Shown in pieces: positions 38,191-49,581 of a DNA stretch of 64,000 nucleotides (position 1 is its first letter; every line of letters begins with the position of its first letter). Position numbers and translations under genes: made by a program. Below the pieces are notes generated by a model. It saw only the letters and a program-made list of their open reading frames with translations, was not told where the DNA came from and did no database searches. Source of the stretch: Epiperipatus broadwayi (lineage: Eukaryota > Onychophora > Udeonychophora > Euonychophora > Peripatidae); NCBI GenBank assembly GCA_028023455.1, contig JAQFVV010006342.1:829001-893000 (forward strand). Direction: 5' to 3'.

Positions 38191-38322
38191 ACCAGCGAGC
38201 ATTTTTTCTTGGGCCCAGAAAATGCAACGGGACCAAGAATGTCATATTGCCAGTAGAAGCTTCATCTTATACTATGTTTAAAGCAAAGATGATTGATTTA
38301 CCCCAAGAACAAAAGAAATATG
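38191..38322 (+). repeat. Leader repeat L, copy 1 (possible structured RNA)
   Basis: It begins caccagcgagcatttttt and ends about ...aaaagaaatatgatta. It is repeated 729 bp later. A stem pairs cttgg with ccaag. See the finding on compensatory changes. Strand of action is unknown. Confidence 0.6.
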
Positions 38323-38919
38323 ATTAATACGTCAGAGTATAAATTATAAAATGGGAGGAAATTTACACCTCCAATTTAATGAAATAACAAACTTAGAAAA
38401 TACTCTGACATAAATGATTTCAAATTAATAAAATATTAAACCTAGGATGAAAAAAAAACTGACATTTGAAACTGGCAAATCCCCAACCAAACAATTGGAC
38501 AAAACTAATCTGAGAATAATAATTAGAGGTCTAAGTGGGAGACAAGTAAATAATTAGAAAACCAGTTAGTCTGCCCAAACATTTCAAGAAAGTGAAATAA
38601 TTACAAATAAATTTAAAACCAAATTCTGTGTACATGCGCTGATAAAATTTAAAGGCACATGTAAAATACAAAATAAATCTAGCAAGCTAAATATAAATGC
38701 TGACCTAGATTTTTTTATAAGTTAGTTTATCAGACAATGCATATGAGCAGAAAATATTAAAACATTAAATGCTTTAGCAGAAAGGTTTCTTTCACTATAA
38801 TTTATAAAAGTAAATTAATATTATCTTTCTCATGGTAATTTATAAAAGAACAACAATCCTAGTTTTTTGATTCGGAGATATATGAAAATATACAGTCTTT
38901 CAGAAAATCGATGAAAAGG

Positions 38920-39050
38920 CACCAGCGAGCATTTCTTGTCCCAGAATAATGCTTGAGACAAGAATGTTATATTGCCGGTAGGACAGCCCTCCGATATACT
39001 ACCCTTAAAGCAATTTGTGGTCGATTTACATGCAAGTCAAAAGAAAAATA
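38920..39050 (+). repeat. Leader repeat L, copy 2
   Basis: It begins caccagcgagcatttcttg, continues agaatgttatattgccggtag and caatttgtggtcgattta, and ends with aaagaaaaatatgataa. The equivalent stem pairs cttgtc with gacaag. Confidence 0.6.
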
Positions 39051-39896
39051 TGATAAGAAATCTCTAACTACAGAAAACTAGAACAATAAACACAATAAAC
39101 CACCAGTCAAAAGATTTTGTGGTTTGCAAAAAGTGCAAACACAGTAATTTAAATCAATTATTGGACAATAAAATAAGGATAGGTGAGCAAATTAGAAAAT
39201 TACACAAGACTGCTAAAGCATTTATGAAAAGTTAGGCATGTAACTAGAGATATATTAAGCATATAAAAATACCCACTTACTAGACACTCTCTGATAGATA
39301 AAATTGAAAGCAAACTTGGAATCTTAAAACTAAGGTTCCAAGACACATTATTAATACAAAGAAAAGCAAATACAGTGAATAAATAGAAAGTTAAATAATT
39401 ATATAAACTACAAATGTATTAGATTGAGTGGAGATTTAACTAAAGGAATTTATCCTGGGAAGAATAAAAGAAAATATTTACCTTATGGTAAAGCAAAGTT
39501 CATGTAGTTTCCAAGAGTGCACACTTTTATTTAAGTTCATATTTCAGGTGTTACATCCTTTTTACAGTGGCAAGGTAAGGGCATTGGGGATCTGGTTTAT
39601 TTTAGACATTCATGGCATGACTGAAAGAGAATTGGAAGTCAGGGATTCATCCTTTTGTTAAGTTAGCATGGCATATTGATGATGACAAAATGTAGGGTAG
39701 TATATTTTGACATTCTGTAAAGCAACAAAGTCCTTTAACAATTGTAAGTTTTTTTAAAAGGAATTAAATGTCCGAACTGCTACGAAGATGCTATGAATCT
39801 TAGCAGGCTATACTCAAAGTGTGTAAAAGAATACTGAATCTCACTTTGAAGCAGCATGTTATCCAAGAATAAAAACTATTGTCCCAAAATTTGCGG

Positions 39897-40335
39897 GGTT
39901 ATTTATACCGTGCTACATTTCCCACAAAAACTTTTTTTGTTGTCGAATTCTACACCTTAGGGCATGGAAAATCTCAATCTCCCACTCAATCTAATGAGGA
40001 ATTATAACCAGGGATTAGTTTAAACAAAAACAACAACACAAAATTAAATCTCTGCTTTTAGAATGAACTTAGAAATGATTAAAATAAAAGAGACAGGAAT
40101 GTAATTAAGAAGCTTGCTTGTTAAAAAAAAAGCGGTGAACGAAAACTATTTTAAAATCAATTATATAAAAAAAAATTAAGTGCCCTATTTTAAATATAAA
40201 TGAGTATGTGATAAATACACATATTCGAATAAATAATTTTTTAAAAAAAAATAGCTTTATTCTTTCAATTTAATAAAACCAAAAGTTAGTGCTACTTTTG
40301 GAAACGATCTTTGAAATGACTATTATCTGGTTCAA
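39897..40335 (-). repeat. LTR (5' with respect to gag)
   Basis: Direct-repeat partner of 35456-35917. Several substitutions and small indels between the two LTRs indicate that insertion is not recent. Confidence 0.8.
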
Positions 40336-41059
40336 TATATATTACTTAAAGATTTAATGTAAATTACACAAAATATTTTAATATTATATAAATAAATGTG
40401 AGAAATTCACAATTGAAAAAAATTTTTTTAAATGTTTGAAACAGCCCAACCTGTTGGTACAGTTCAGAAATGTATCCATCAAGATATTAATAAAAATAAT
40501 TTAAAATTGTAAATACATCTGTAATGTTGACAGCATTATAGTCAACTATATATAATAAGATTATTTACTAGAGCACCCTCTGAATAAAAAAAATTCAAAG
40601 GACACTCCAGTAAAGCATTAAGAACAAACATACATTCCACATGGATTTTATATACATAGATAGGATAGATATACAGAGGTGGGATAATAGGGAATAAAGC
40701 ATCACTACATTAAAAAGAGGAAAAATATATAAATAAACCTTAAAGAATAAATTTAAATAATTATATGATTGAGACTAGAGATGTGTTTTAAAAAAATCAG
40801 AATGAAAATAGGAAATGACTGATATAACAAAATGGTTCAAAAGTCTATTGATTATGAAGAAAAGAGTTAAAGACAAGGAAAAAATTGAACAACCATTATA
40901 AAAAAGCAAAGGGATCAGATAAAAAAATGCAAACAAATGTCCATTGTTTATGATTGATATAAAAAATAATAATGAAGATATAAAAAACAAAGGAAAAATT
41001 TAGGAAAGACTATGGGATAAGATTATCAAAAAAAAAAAATCTAGGAAATTGAAAAATGC
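40336..41059. other. No recognised gene
   Basis: A-rich on the plus strand. It may be the decayed upstream part of the unidentified frame that follows. Confidence 0.35.
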
Positions 41060-41570
41060 TGAAAAGATTGAAAAAGTGACCAAGTTACTACAGATATTGT
41101 AGACAGTCCCAAAATTGAAGGAAAATCTATAGAAATTAAAGTTGATGAAGAGAGAAATATCTATTATTTAAAACAGCACAGAAAATGTACAAAACAAGTT
41201 AATTTTATTGAGATGTTTAAAGTTAATAAAGACGATGTTAATATAAAAATCTATTGAAATATAATTGCAAAAGCTGTTGAAGAAGTTCAGATTGTTGTAA
41301 AATCCAAGATAGACTTTAAAATGAATGCATAAACTGCCAACAGGTTCATGTTTGATACTGAAGATTTTTAAAATAGTATAGAAAAGTTTCAAACAAATAC
41401 AATTGATAAATAAGATAATATAGTGTGAAATAGCACCAAGGGATTACTCATAAATAACTATAAAACTTACAATAAGCCAATAAATAAGATCAATACTTCA
41501 TATAATTTAGTTTTAAATATAAGAAATATATTAGATACAAAATATAAAGGAATAATAAAATATTTATAAG
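41060..41570 (+). pseudogene. Unidentified degenerate reading frame
   Basis: One plus-strand frame stays largely open for ~170 codons with only a few stops. It reads, in pieces, SDQVTTDIVDSPKIEGK, IYYLKQHRKCTKQ, FIEMFKVNKDDVNIKIY, IIAKAVEEVQIVVKSKIDF, ANRFMFDTEDF, then after further stops NSTKGLLINNYKTYNK. Composition is mixed and protein-like, unlike neighbouring low-complexity frames. I do not recognise the family and no initiator Met is evident. It may be a decayed transposon or viral-type protein, but no catalytic motif supports this. Confidence 0.35.
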
Positions 41571-42690
41571 TTTAATCAAATTTGGAATAATAATGAAAAT
41601 TATGTGATTAACTACCTAGGAAATAAACATTTCACAGTCTGGTCATTATATATAGGCAAGGCCAAAGAAGACAACTGAAAATTGTTAAAATGAACATTGA
41701 AGAATGGACTTAGTTTAAACCTGTCTTTCATATAATATTACCAGAACATTTTGTAATAACCGCAACAGCCAACTATACATTACTCTTACTACAAACACTG
41801 ATGTAGACCAAAAAACAAGAATCATTTAAATTATGTTTTGTAAATAAGACTTATAAATGAAGTGCAAATAAATTTCCTGGGATTTGTTGTTGTTACTGTC
41901 ATGAATGATATATGGGTTTTCTTTTTCTGAGGAATACTGTGTGAGATATAAGGTAAAAATGTCCATTGGGAATGTTTCTTGGAAATTTGGTCATCATCAA
42001 ACATGATCATGCTAAATATGCAAATTAATTTTTTATATTAAATAATAATATAAAATAACAATTTGTGTCAATTGTTAATACAATTAACAATTGACAATTG
42101 ACACAAATTGTTATTTTATATTATTTTTATATTATATACAGAAGTATTATTTATTTATATTAAATAATATATGCATATACTTATAACTTTATTACTCAAG
42201 ATTACTCTCCTTCTAACAAATAAATAAAGACATCCAAAAAAGCCAAATGGTTCCCAAGATGCATTTCTATAGAACTAGCTTTGACAGCTGTCCCTGATCA
42301 CCAAACTTTTTCAAATGACATCATCATTATTTATCCATCATGTTTTATTACCATTACAACTATTGCACAACCTTTATGATGATTTATAATCTTTTGAATA
42401 AATATATTAATATCATTAACAACTATTCTCCAGTAAATATCACATGATCACTATCTCTTATACTAGCACATAATTGTTAATAAAATGTATGGGAGCTGAA
42501 CTGAGTTCAGACCCACATGACTATAAAGCTATTGAGCTAAGATTGAAAATATTATTGTGTTTTCAATTTTATTCTCTTAGTTTTGTAGTTAAGTAGAGTT
42601 AAAAGGTGGCTGCTGGAGGGTTGCATTAGATACTAAGATCTAGGTATAATGCTCTCAGATCCAAGGCTCCTCACTGATGAAGGCCACAAG
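41571..42690. other. No recognised gene; one hairpin
   Basis: AT-rich, apart from the palindrome at 42039-42130 annotated separately. Just before 42.69 kb, cactgatgaaggccacaagccagaaact probably belongs to the HpA element's 5' side. Confidence 0.4.
42039..42130. repeat. AT-rich palindrome, ~35-40-bp arms
   Basis: aataatataaaataacaatttgtgtcaattgt faces its inverse acaattgacacaaattgttattttatattatt, with a few bases between. Confidence 0.85.
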
Positions 42691-42822
42691 CCAGAAACTA
42701 GTCTGGGGATATTGGATGAGTAGGCACTAGATAGGAATTTTATGCACAAGCCTTCTGGCATCCACTGATTACTCTGGTTGGCACAGGGTGGCACTACTGT
42801 ATGAAGAGTTTTGCCTTGTTTA
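42691..42822 (+). repeat. HpA element, copy 2
   Basis: tagtctggggatattggatgagtaggcactag ... ggttggcacagggtggcactactgtatgaagagttttgcc matches positions 30-145, but here the inverted left arm is absent. It is preceded by gatgaaggccacaagccagaaac. Confidence 0.8.
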
Positions 42823-43814
42823 TTAACTATTCTCCAGATATGGTTATATCAATATAGATTTAAACATAGCTAGATGTTAATATATTTACAGTGGCAAAGT
42901 AATAAATACAGCATTAATATACACTACTTCAATTATATGCTATCACCCAAAAAAATGTAAATAGAAAATAAAAACATTAAAACTTGCAAATTTAATAAAT
43001 TTTATAATACAGCATTAGCCATTTTTCCATCTTGAAGTATGGTATATAATCACTTTTAAATTAATATTTTTTTGGGTTGTGTTGAAACCACAAATATTTT
43101 ATTCTTTGGGTTTGTTTTAATCCTTTACAAATTTTGAAATAGTTTGGTAATTCATGTTATAACATATTTTCTAAATATAAGGTTAAAAGTTTTATAAAAT
43201 TTAATAAAATTCATTAAATATCTTTGTTAAGTGATAAAATAAAAGTTATCAATTTAGTAGTGGCAGAAAAAAAGAAGTGTAAAACATTCTTGGATTGAGT
43301 CAGAAAACTTAAAGTTTGAAGAGATTAATCAATAATCTAAAATGGGTTATAGTAAAAAGGGGTAATCATATACATTCCAAAGTCAATCTAGATCTTAAAA
43401 TGACATGACAATTAGTAAATCCATAGTTTTCTGGTAATGTTGTTATATTTCCATAGAGCAAAAAAGTTATTGGAAAAAAAAAGTTGAATATATACACTCT
43501 ATCAATATATATATAGAGGTTGTCTTGACAACAGTGAGAGATATTGATTACAATCTACATTGGTATGTTTAGGTGGTTGCTGTTTTCTAATGGTTATATA
43601 TATATATGCTCTTTCAATTTATTATAAATAACTACATTATTACTTTTAGTTTTGATTATACTACAATTTTAATTTATATGTACACACTGCACACTTAACT
43701 ATGCAACTGTGTTATAAATATGTGTGTATGCTGAAAAGTACTGTATACTAGAAGTTTAGTTGTTTTGTGTAAACTAAACCATGATTTTTATAGGAGAGAC
43801 TAATTACATTCTAA
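42823..43814. other. No recognised gene; weak MITE-M-like scrap
   Basis: At about 43515-43560 gaggttgtcttgacaacagtgagagatattga faintly resembles the MITE-M terminal repeat. Otherwise blank. Confidence 0.35.
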
Positions 43815-44030
43815 AGACTATGTCAAAGACATTCTTTAAAGTGTGAATTTGATCATTTCATTGGAAATTATGGTGAAAAATATATTGCAGACATGGAGTT
43901 GAAATATTTCAGAAAGCAAAGCTTTCTGCAATGGTTAAAAGGCAGTATTGCAAACTATCCTATAAAAAGATTAGTGGACAAGCTTGCTCTATATGTGGAT
44001 GGATTTGTGCTTGCACATATATTTAAATGA
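43815..44030 (+). other. Unidentified open frame without clear start
   Basis: A 71-codon open frame of balanced composition (for example HFIGNYGEKYIADMELKYF and LVDKLALYVDGFVLAHIF). Frames of this length are expected several times by chance here, so this may be nothing. No family recognised. Confidence 0.2.
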
Positions 44031-45639
44031 AAACAAATAAGCTTATTCAATGCCCAGTAAATCTGCAAATACAATTATTGAAAGATCTTATAGTAATTGT
44101 CCAATAAGAAAATAGTTTCAAGAATTTAATTTTTTTTAAAAATCTATGATTAAAATTATTTAAGAGAATGAGACAATAAAAGACTCACATATTATTGGAC
44201 AGATACTTTGTAAGAGAATTAGTTGGCTTATACCCAACCAATTTTCACTGAAGGTATTAATTAAAGGAGGACCTAGAATAATATATACAAGTCTACCTAG
44301 ACTATATTAGTATTTAAATATACCTCAGGGATCATATAACGAAAGCAGATCGGTAGTCAAAACTTAATAGTGTATATCTATATTATATATATATTGTATC
44401 GTATCGATGTAAAATCAAAATTATATATTTCTTATTCGTGATACAACTTTAAATTACAAATCCTCTGGTGTATTCGTTGTTTTTATTAGATGTAATATTC
44501 GATTACCTGTATTTATAGGCTACATCTGTGAAACTGTAGAGAATCTGGACAAAACATAGCTTATAATCATTGCAAAACTCATTTTCAGTGTACTATTATG
44601 GTTTTTCATTTTATTTTTTTGTTTTCAAAGTTAAAATGGCCATAGTCATTTGTGAATGGTTCATGATAATATAATTAATTATAGTATTTGCGGGTTTAAA
44701 TAGTATTACAAAATTGCGGGAATTTTATATCTCTTAGATTCTATGTGTATATAACTGACGGAACTAACTAATGAATTTAATAAACGGAATCACGAGGAAG
44801 GTAATAAATTCTATTTTAATGAACTATTTGAAATAGCAAAACACGTTTTTTTTTTTTAAAAAAAAAAAAATAAATCAAGATAATCCAGATTGTTTGCTAA
44901 TTATTTTATTTCAAAATATTTTACTAAATATACAATTCGTCTTCGACTCTTTTATTTGATAACAAAAACAAAGGCTTCGCTTCAGTAAATTATTAACGCC
45001 CCGTTATATTCGTCTTTTTTCCCTCTCTCATTTTTTAAAAAAGGCATTGAAGCAACACATAATTTGAAAGATGTAAAACATTCAATGAAAAAACCCAACA
45101 ATTTCAATTTTGATTAATTTTATGAATATATATATATAGGTTAAAGAAGTTTTGGCAGTTACTTTTATTTATTGAATTAGAACTTTTCACCTCAGGCTAA
45201 ACCTGATCACTCCTTTTATTTACACATTAAGACTGTTGATATAACATTCAAATTGTGTTTTATTATTTTAACTAATCCAGTCGTTATTAAGTTATGGGTT
45301 TTCTGTATATATAGTTAAACGCATGCATACACATATTCACGGCTGGACAAATAAACTGTAGTGTTGTATTTCACGAAACGCAGAAATTGAAATATATATA
45401 TTGTGTCTAAGTAAAACTCTACTGATAGTAATAAGCATTTAATAAAAAACTGACATCAGGGAAAATGTCAGAGACCATATCCAAATTTAAAAGAATTTAA
45501 CTATTTCATTTTTGATTATCTGGAGCATGATTGACATATTCAAGAGTGATGATTGATTTCGCTAATTATGAGAGTGAACCCATGATTGGATAAAAAGTTC
45601 CCACAATAAACTTCTGGTTTTTTTTTTACGTATTTCTCT
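44031..45639. other. No recognisable feature
   Basis: AT-rich with a T14/A14 run near 44.85 kb. Confidence 0.5.
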
Positions 45640-46725
45640 GTCAGATGTCAGAAGTGAAATTCTGTTAAGTGTGGTGAATAGATATAGTTATTTGGGAATC
45701 ATCTTGAGTAATAAGAAAAATTGCTTGGATGAATGGGGGGGGGGGGGATATGAAGTAAAGAAAAGAAAGGAATTGATAAAGAAATTAACAGTGTTTTCAT
45801 ATAATAAATATGATGTAGCTAGAATTGTATGGAAGGGAGTGGCAGTAGCAGGGTTAACATAGGGCAATGATGTGTTATGTGTTAGTAAAGGGGTATTAGA
45901 TTACTTAGAAAAAGTACAAAGGGAAGTAGGAAGACATGCATTAGATGCAGAGGTGTGACAGCAAAGGAGGCAATTCAAGGCGAAATGGGATGGTCAAGTT
46001 TTTATATGAGGATGTAAAAAGCAAATTGAAAATGTTTGGTAGATTGCAGTTTATGGATAATAAAAGAATAGCCAAAATAGTATTTAATTGGGTTACAAGT
46101 AAAGGGCAGGCAACAAGATGGGTGAGAAAGGTAAAGTGGTATGCAGAAGATTTGGATAAAGAATTTATGTCAGTATACTTGTACAAAAGGTGGGATGATT
46201 GTGTTAGGAGGACTATTGAGTGTTATAGTGGTAAGGAGTGGGATAGAAGAATAGATGCATTAATAAAGAATAGGGAGTTGGAGAGATGGAGAACTAGTAT
46301 GGAAAGTAAAATGAGTTTAAATATATATAGAAGTAAACGGAACATTGGATGTGAGCTTATTTATGATCATAGTAAGGAAAGTAGTTTATTGTTTAAGGCT
46401 TGAACAGGATCTTTAGTAACAAGGGAATATACACATAAATAGAAAAATATGGGTGATTTAATCTGCAAGTTGTGTAAGGAAGGCATAGAAAATATTAGGT
46501 ATCTGTTACTTCAATGTAAATGCTTGGAAGCAGAAAGGGTACAAATAATGAAGTTATGGAAGATTAAATATGAACAAAGTGATTATACAGAAAGGGAGTT
46601 GTTGGTTTTTATGCTAGGTTTGGGAAAAGATAAGGGGGATTTAGATATGAAGGTCATGGGGTTGACAAAGATTATGTTGTGGAAATGGGATGGAGCAGAT
46701 TATGGAAAAATTTAGGGAAGATAAA
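45640..46725 (+). pseudogene. LINE reverse transcriptase 3' part with terminal zinc knuckle
   Basis: The longest coding remnant in the window. Starting at VVNRYSYLGIILS, it continues KKLTVFSYNKYDVARIVWKG, VAVAGLT, LDYLEKVQREVGRHALDAE, then KEAIQ/EMGWSSFYEDVKSK in adjacent frames, a long open stretch at 45945-46403 ending SKESSLLFKA, and after one stop the zinc-knuckle region CKLCKEGIENIRYLLLQC (46467-46520) within 46449-46715. These are the post-RT thumb and C-terminal regions of a non-LTR retrotransposon; the YxDD catalytic core is not present. Breaks: a 13-base G run at 45735-45747, stops near 45860 and 46400, and frame changes near 45960. GC and codon use are higher than the surroundings, so it is younger than the other LINE pieces. 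The minus frame at 45941-46186 is its shadow. Confidence 0.9.
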
Positions 46726-46929
46726 GTGGCTAACAGGTTTCCCTGGGCATAGTTGCTGAGATTCCTGATTCCATTTAGTGCATCACATCATATCATTATG
46801 TATCAGAAGAGAAATTTTCTTATGTTTATATGTGGTAATATATAAACACTAATGCATGTAAATATATTTTTTTACTGTATTTATTAACGAATATGAATAC
46901 AAATATATACTTTCGTATTTACACTATAT

Positions 46930-47400
46930 TTACAATGGGTTATATTCCATTTGGCATAGTAGAACTCCTAGTTTGGAGATGAACTGCAAAAAAAGGGACT
47001 GCACATGCCCTTATAGGTGTCATACCACTTCTAGCTGTATCTTGGAAGCCTGACACATGAATAAGTCTAATCATAGTTCCTACTGTATTAGGATAGTTTT
47101 CCTCATGCTACTGTTCAACTCTAGCAACTTCCAGTTCTGACTGTAGATTTGCCTCACTGCATCAATCATTTAACTTTGATAGCTATTATCTGTAAAATGG
47201 AGATTCTGTCTTCCAGCTCTGTGACAGTAGTTGTCTCAGAACATGTATGGAGAATGTGTATTCTGTCTATCAACTCTGACAGTAGTTCTTTGAAGAACTT
47301 GTATACTGCCATTTAGGTTTGACAGTAGTTCTTTGACCCTACTTTCAAAAAGACTGATTATTTATTGTCAGATACCATCTTTTAATGGAAACATTTGGAT
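46930..47400 (-). pseudogene. Unidentified minus-strand coding-like remnant with repeated heptads
   Basis: From 47400 downwards the minus strand reads VKELLSNLNGSIQVLQ, KELLSELIDRIHIL, VTELEDRISILQ (three related Leu-rich units), then MIDAVRQIYSQNWKLLELN, SMRKTIL, and after a frame change PNTVGTMIRLIHVSGFQDT, ARSGMTPIRACAVPFFAV, HLQTRSSTMPNGI. The units look like a short coiled coil. GC is above local background. No family recognised; a retroelement ORF1 or a domesticated protein exon are both possible. Frame changes argue against a live gene. Confidence 0.35.
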
Positions 47401-49224
47401 TCAGTTAGTATAATTGCCTATTGGTCAGTTCTTTGCCATTGACTGTTATTCTTTATATATGCATGAATGCTCAATCCAAATTAGATAAGATAGAATCTTT
47501 ACTAGTCTATTATTTGAAGACAATGTAAGATATGACAAATTCCCTTACAGAAAAAACATCCCATTAAGTACATCTGATTTGCCTGCCAATAACTCAAAAT
47601 ATGGATTTATTACCTAAGACTCATTTCAAATTATGATATTCCTTTTTAAATGTTCAACCAGCAATCTATAATTAAAAAATTATGGTATAAAAATAGAATT
47701 GTTATGAAGTTCCATAGATCCAACAATATAGCCAATTGGATTGGATTTTCCTAGATGTAACTGGAGTCTCACCTACAGATTCAAGACAACTTCGAGTCAT
47801 TACATTTGTCTACTTCATAAATGAAATTTAACAACTATTGATCTATGTAGATGTGGGTAAACCCAAACTGTGACAGGTCTAATTAATGTCTGTTTAATTT
47901 ATGAGTACTGAGGCAGAATTGAAGGTCTTAATAAAATCATTAGTGAATCTATCATTAGACTCTCTACAAGTTTCTTTCGTGGTATTTTGTTAATAGTAAA
48001 GTATATATCAATAAATAAATTACTAACTGAAAGAAACTATCTGATATTAAAAAGACCAATAATTATACACTCAAAAAAATAGCAGAATAAATCAAGGCAG
48101 AGATCAAAATCTTCCTTTATTATCTATCAGTATAGACATATCATGAGCTTCACAAAAAACATTTACAGAAAAGCTGCAATGTTAAACCCCATTTTCTAAT
48201 ATCAGTGCTAAGTCATTAAATCAGTGAATCACAAACAAAAAACTGAACAATGACTAATTAGAAGTATATCACATGATTAAATAAAATTATTAATACTACT
48301 TTTCCCATCTAAAAAAATTATGCCTGGTAATTTCAGAAAATACTATCAATCTTACTGTGATTATTTAACTATGAAGCATATTAGTAAAATTTGTCATGAT
48401 TTAATCCACCATATATAACACCCTCTTGCTTCAATCATTACCTTGTACAGATGATAATAGCTACTGATTGTTTAAACATTTTGGAAGATCATATTCATCT
48501 CATGGGGGCAAATATCATTTTCATACATTGTCTTCATTCAGCTTAACAGGTTCTGATATGTATCACCTCACAATCAAACATTTGTGTGGGGATCTTGAAG
48601 TATCACCTCACAATCAAACATTTGTGTGGGGATCTTGAAGATGACGACATGATTTATCTTGCAAGCCATTCTGAAACAGCAAGTTAAAAGATTAATATTC
48701 CTATATAATGTTTTTTGGAGAAATTGAAACTTGTTCACATGTGAATAACTTAATATTTCTTTAGATATTGTTCAAACAGATAAATTTCGTAAAGCTGATG
48801 ATCTTTTTATCCTATTAATAAAGATGACAAAACATTCTTATTTTTTTGTAAACTCTTATTACATTATCAACGTTTTAAACTATTATTAATCTGCTGTAGA
48901 ATGAAGGCCTCTCTAGGTTTAATCCTGTTTCTCTAATTAATATCATCTTTTTCAAGTCACTCCGGATAACTTTATCTTATTCAATCATCTTGCATGCCAT
49001 CCTTTCTTAAGTCATTTTTAATCTCCTTTAAGACTTCAATTGTTCAAATACAATTTTCTTTTCTATCTATGTGGGCAACTCAATCTCATTATAACTTTTT
49101 GATTCTTTTGATAATGTGAATGATATCTGTTAGCTCTTTAATCTATATATTTCACATTCAATCCTTACGTGTTCATAATATATAAGAAAAGAATGTATGT
49201 ATATACTTCAACAAAAATCAATAA
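47401..49224. other. No recognised gene
   Basis: AT-rich apart from an exact tandem duplication at 48561-48640. No similarity recognised. Confidence 0.45.
48561..48640 (+). repeat. Exact 40-bp tandem duplication
   Basis: The unit tatcacctcacaatcaaaca...gatcttgaag is present twice in direct succession without mismatch. Confidence 0.95.
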
Positions 49225-49264
49225 ATTAAAAACTAACTGTGATAAAACACAGTTAGTTTTTAAT
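49225..49264. repeat. Hairpin with 17-bp arms
   Basis: attaaaaactaactgtg, loop ataaaa, cacagttagtttttaat. It resembles a terminator-like hairpin but lies in eukaryotic non-coding DNA. Confidence 0.8.
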
Positions 49265-49427
49265 ATATAAGAATAAAAGTTGCTTTAGAAACTAATATAT
49301 ACCTTTACATTATAATAACAGTGAAAATAAACAATAATAATCAAGTATAACTTACTAAGACAATAAAATCAATTACTCAAAGCTTTAATAGGTTTATAAA
49401 TGAAGATGATAACAATCAACACTGAAG

Positions 49428-49581
49428 CTATCAACAATCTCACCCTGCAATCAAGGCAACATCCTTGGTCAAGTTGCAATCTTTAGTGTCTATATAAACA
49501 TATCAGACCATAGATAAAGGTGGTAGACTACTTTTATTGTTTAAGGAGGTTGCCTTGACTACAGGTTGAGATTGTTGATAG
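49428..49581. mobile_element. MITE-M, complete, ~40-bp terminal inverted repeats
   Basis: Left end ctatcaacaatctcaccctg and right end with its inverse caggttgagattgttgatag; inner parts caaggcaac...cctt and aagg...gttgccttg. The middle holds ttagtgtctatataaacatatcagaccatag. 154 bp, no coding capacity. A broken copy is at 7.4 kb. Superfamily unknown because no clear target duplication was seen. Confidence 0.85.

Larger units (their letters stand above)
35456..40335 (-). mobile_element. LTR-type retroelement, gag-only (large non-autonomous)
   Basis: Two direct repeats of ~440-460 bp (35456-35917 and 39897-40335) bracket a minus-strand gag remnant. The orientation of gag makes the right repeat the 5' LTR. 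About 2.5 kb separates that LTR from the gag start, and about 230 bp lies between the gag end and the left LTR. No protease, RT or integrase motif was found. This is the layout of a gag-only or LARD-like element that depends on a partner for copying. LTR termini are not clean TG..CA and no target duplication was seen, so the exact ends are uncertain. Confidence 0.75.

Noticed and set aside
42490-42540. tRNA-like boxes on the minus strand (tagctcaatagc ... gggtctgaactc)
   Set aside because: The spacing is too short for a tRNA and there is no second copy.
45941-46186. 81-codon minus-strand frame
   Set aside because: Shadow of the plus-strand LINE coding region.
49225-49264. Hairpin resembling a bacterial rho-independent terminator
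   Set aside because: The window is eukaryotic transposon-rich DNA with no adjacent gene; treated as one more small foldback.
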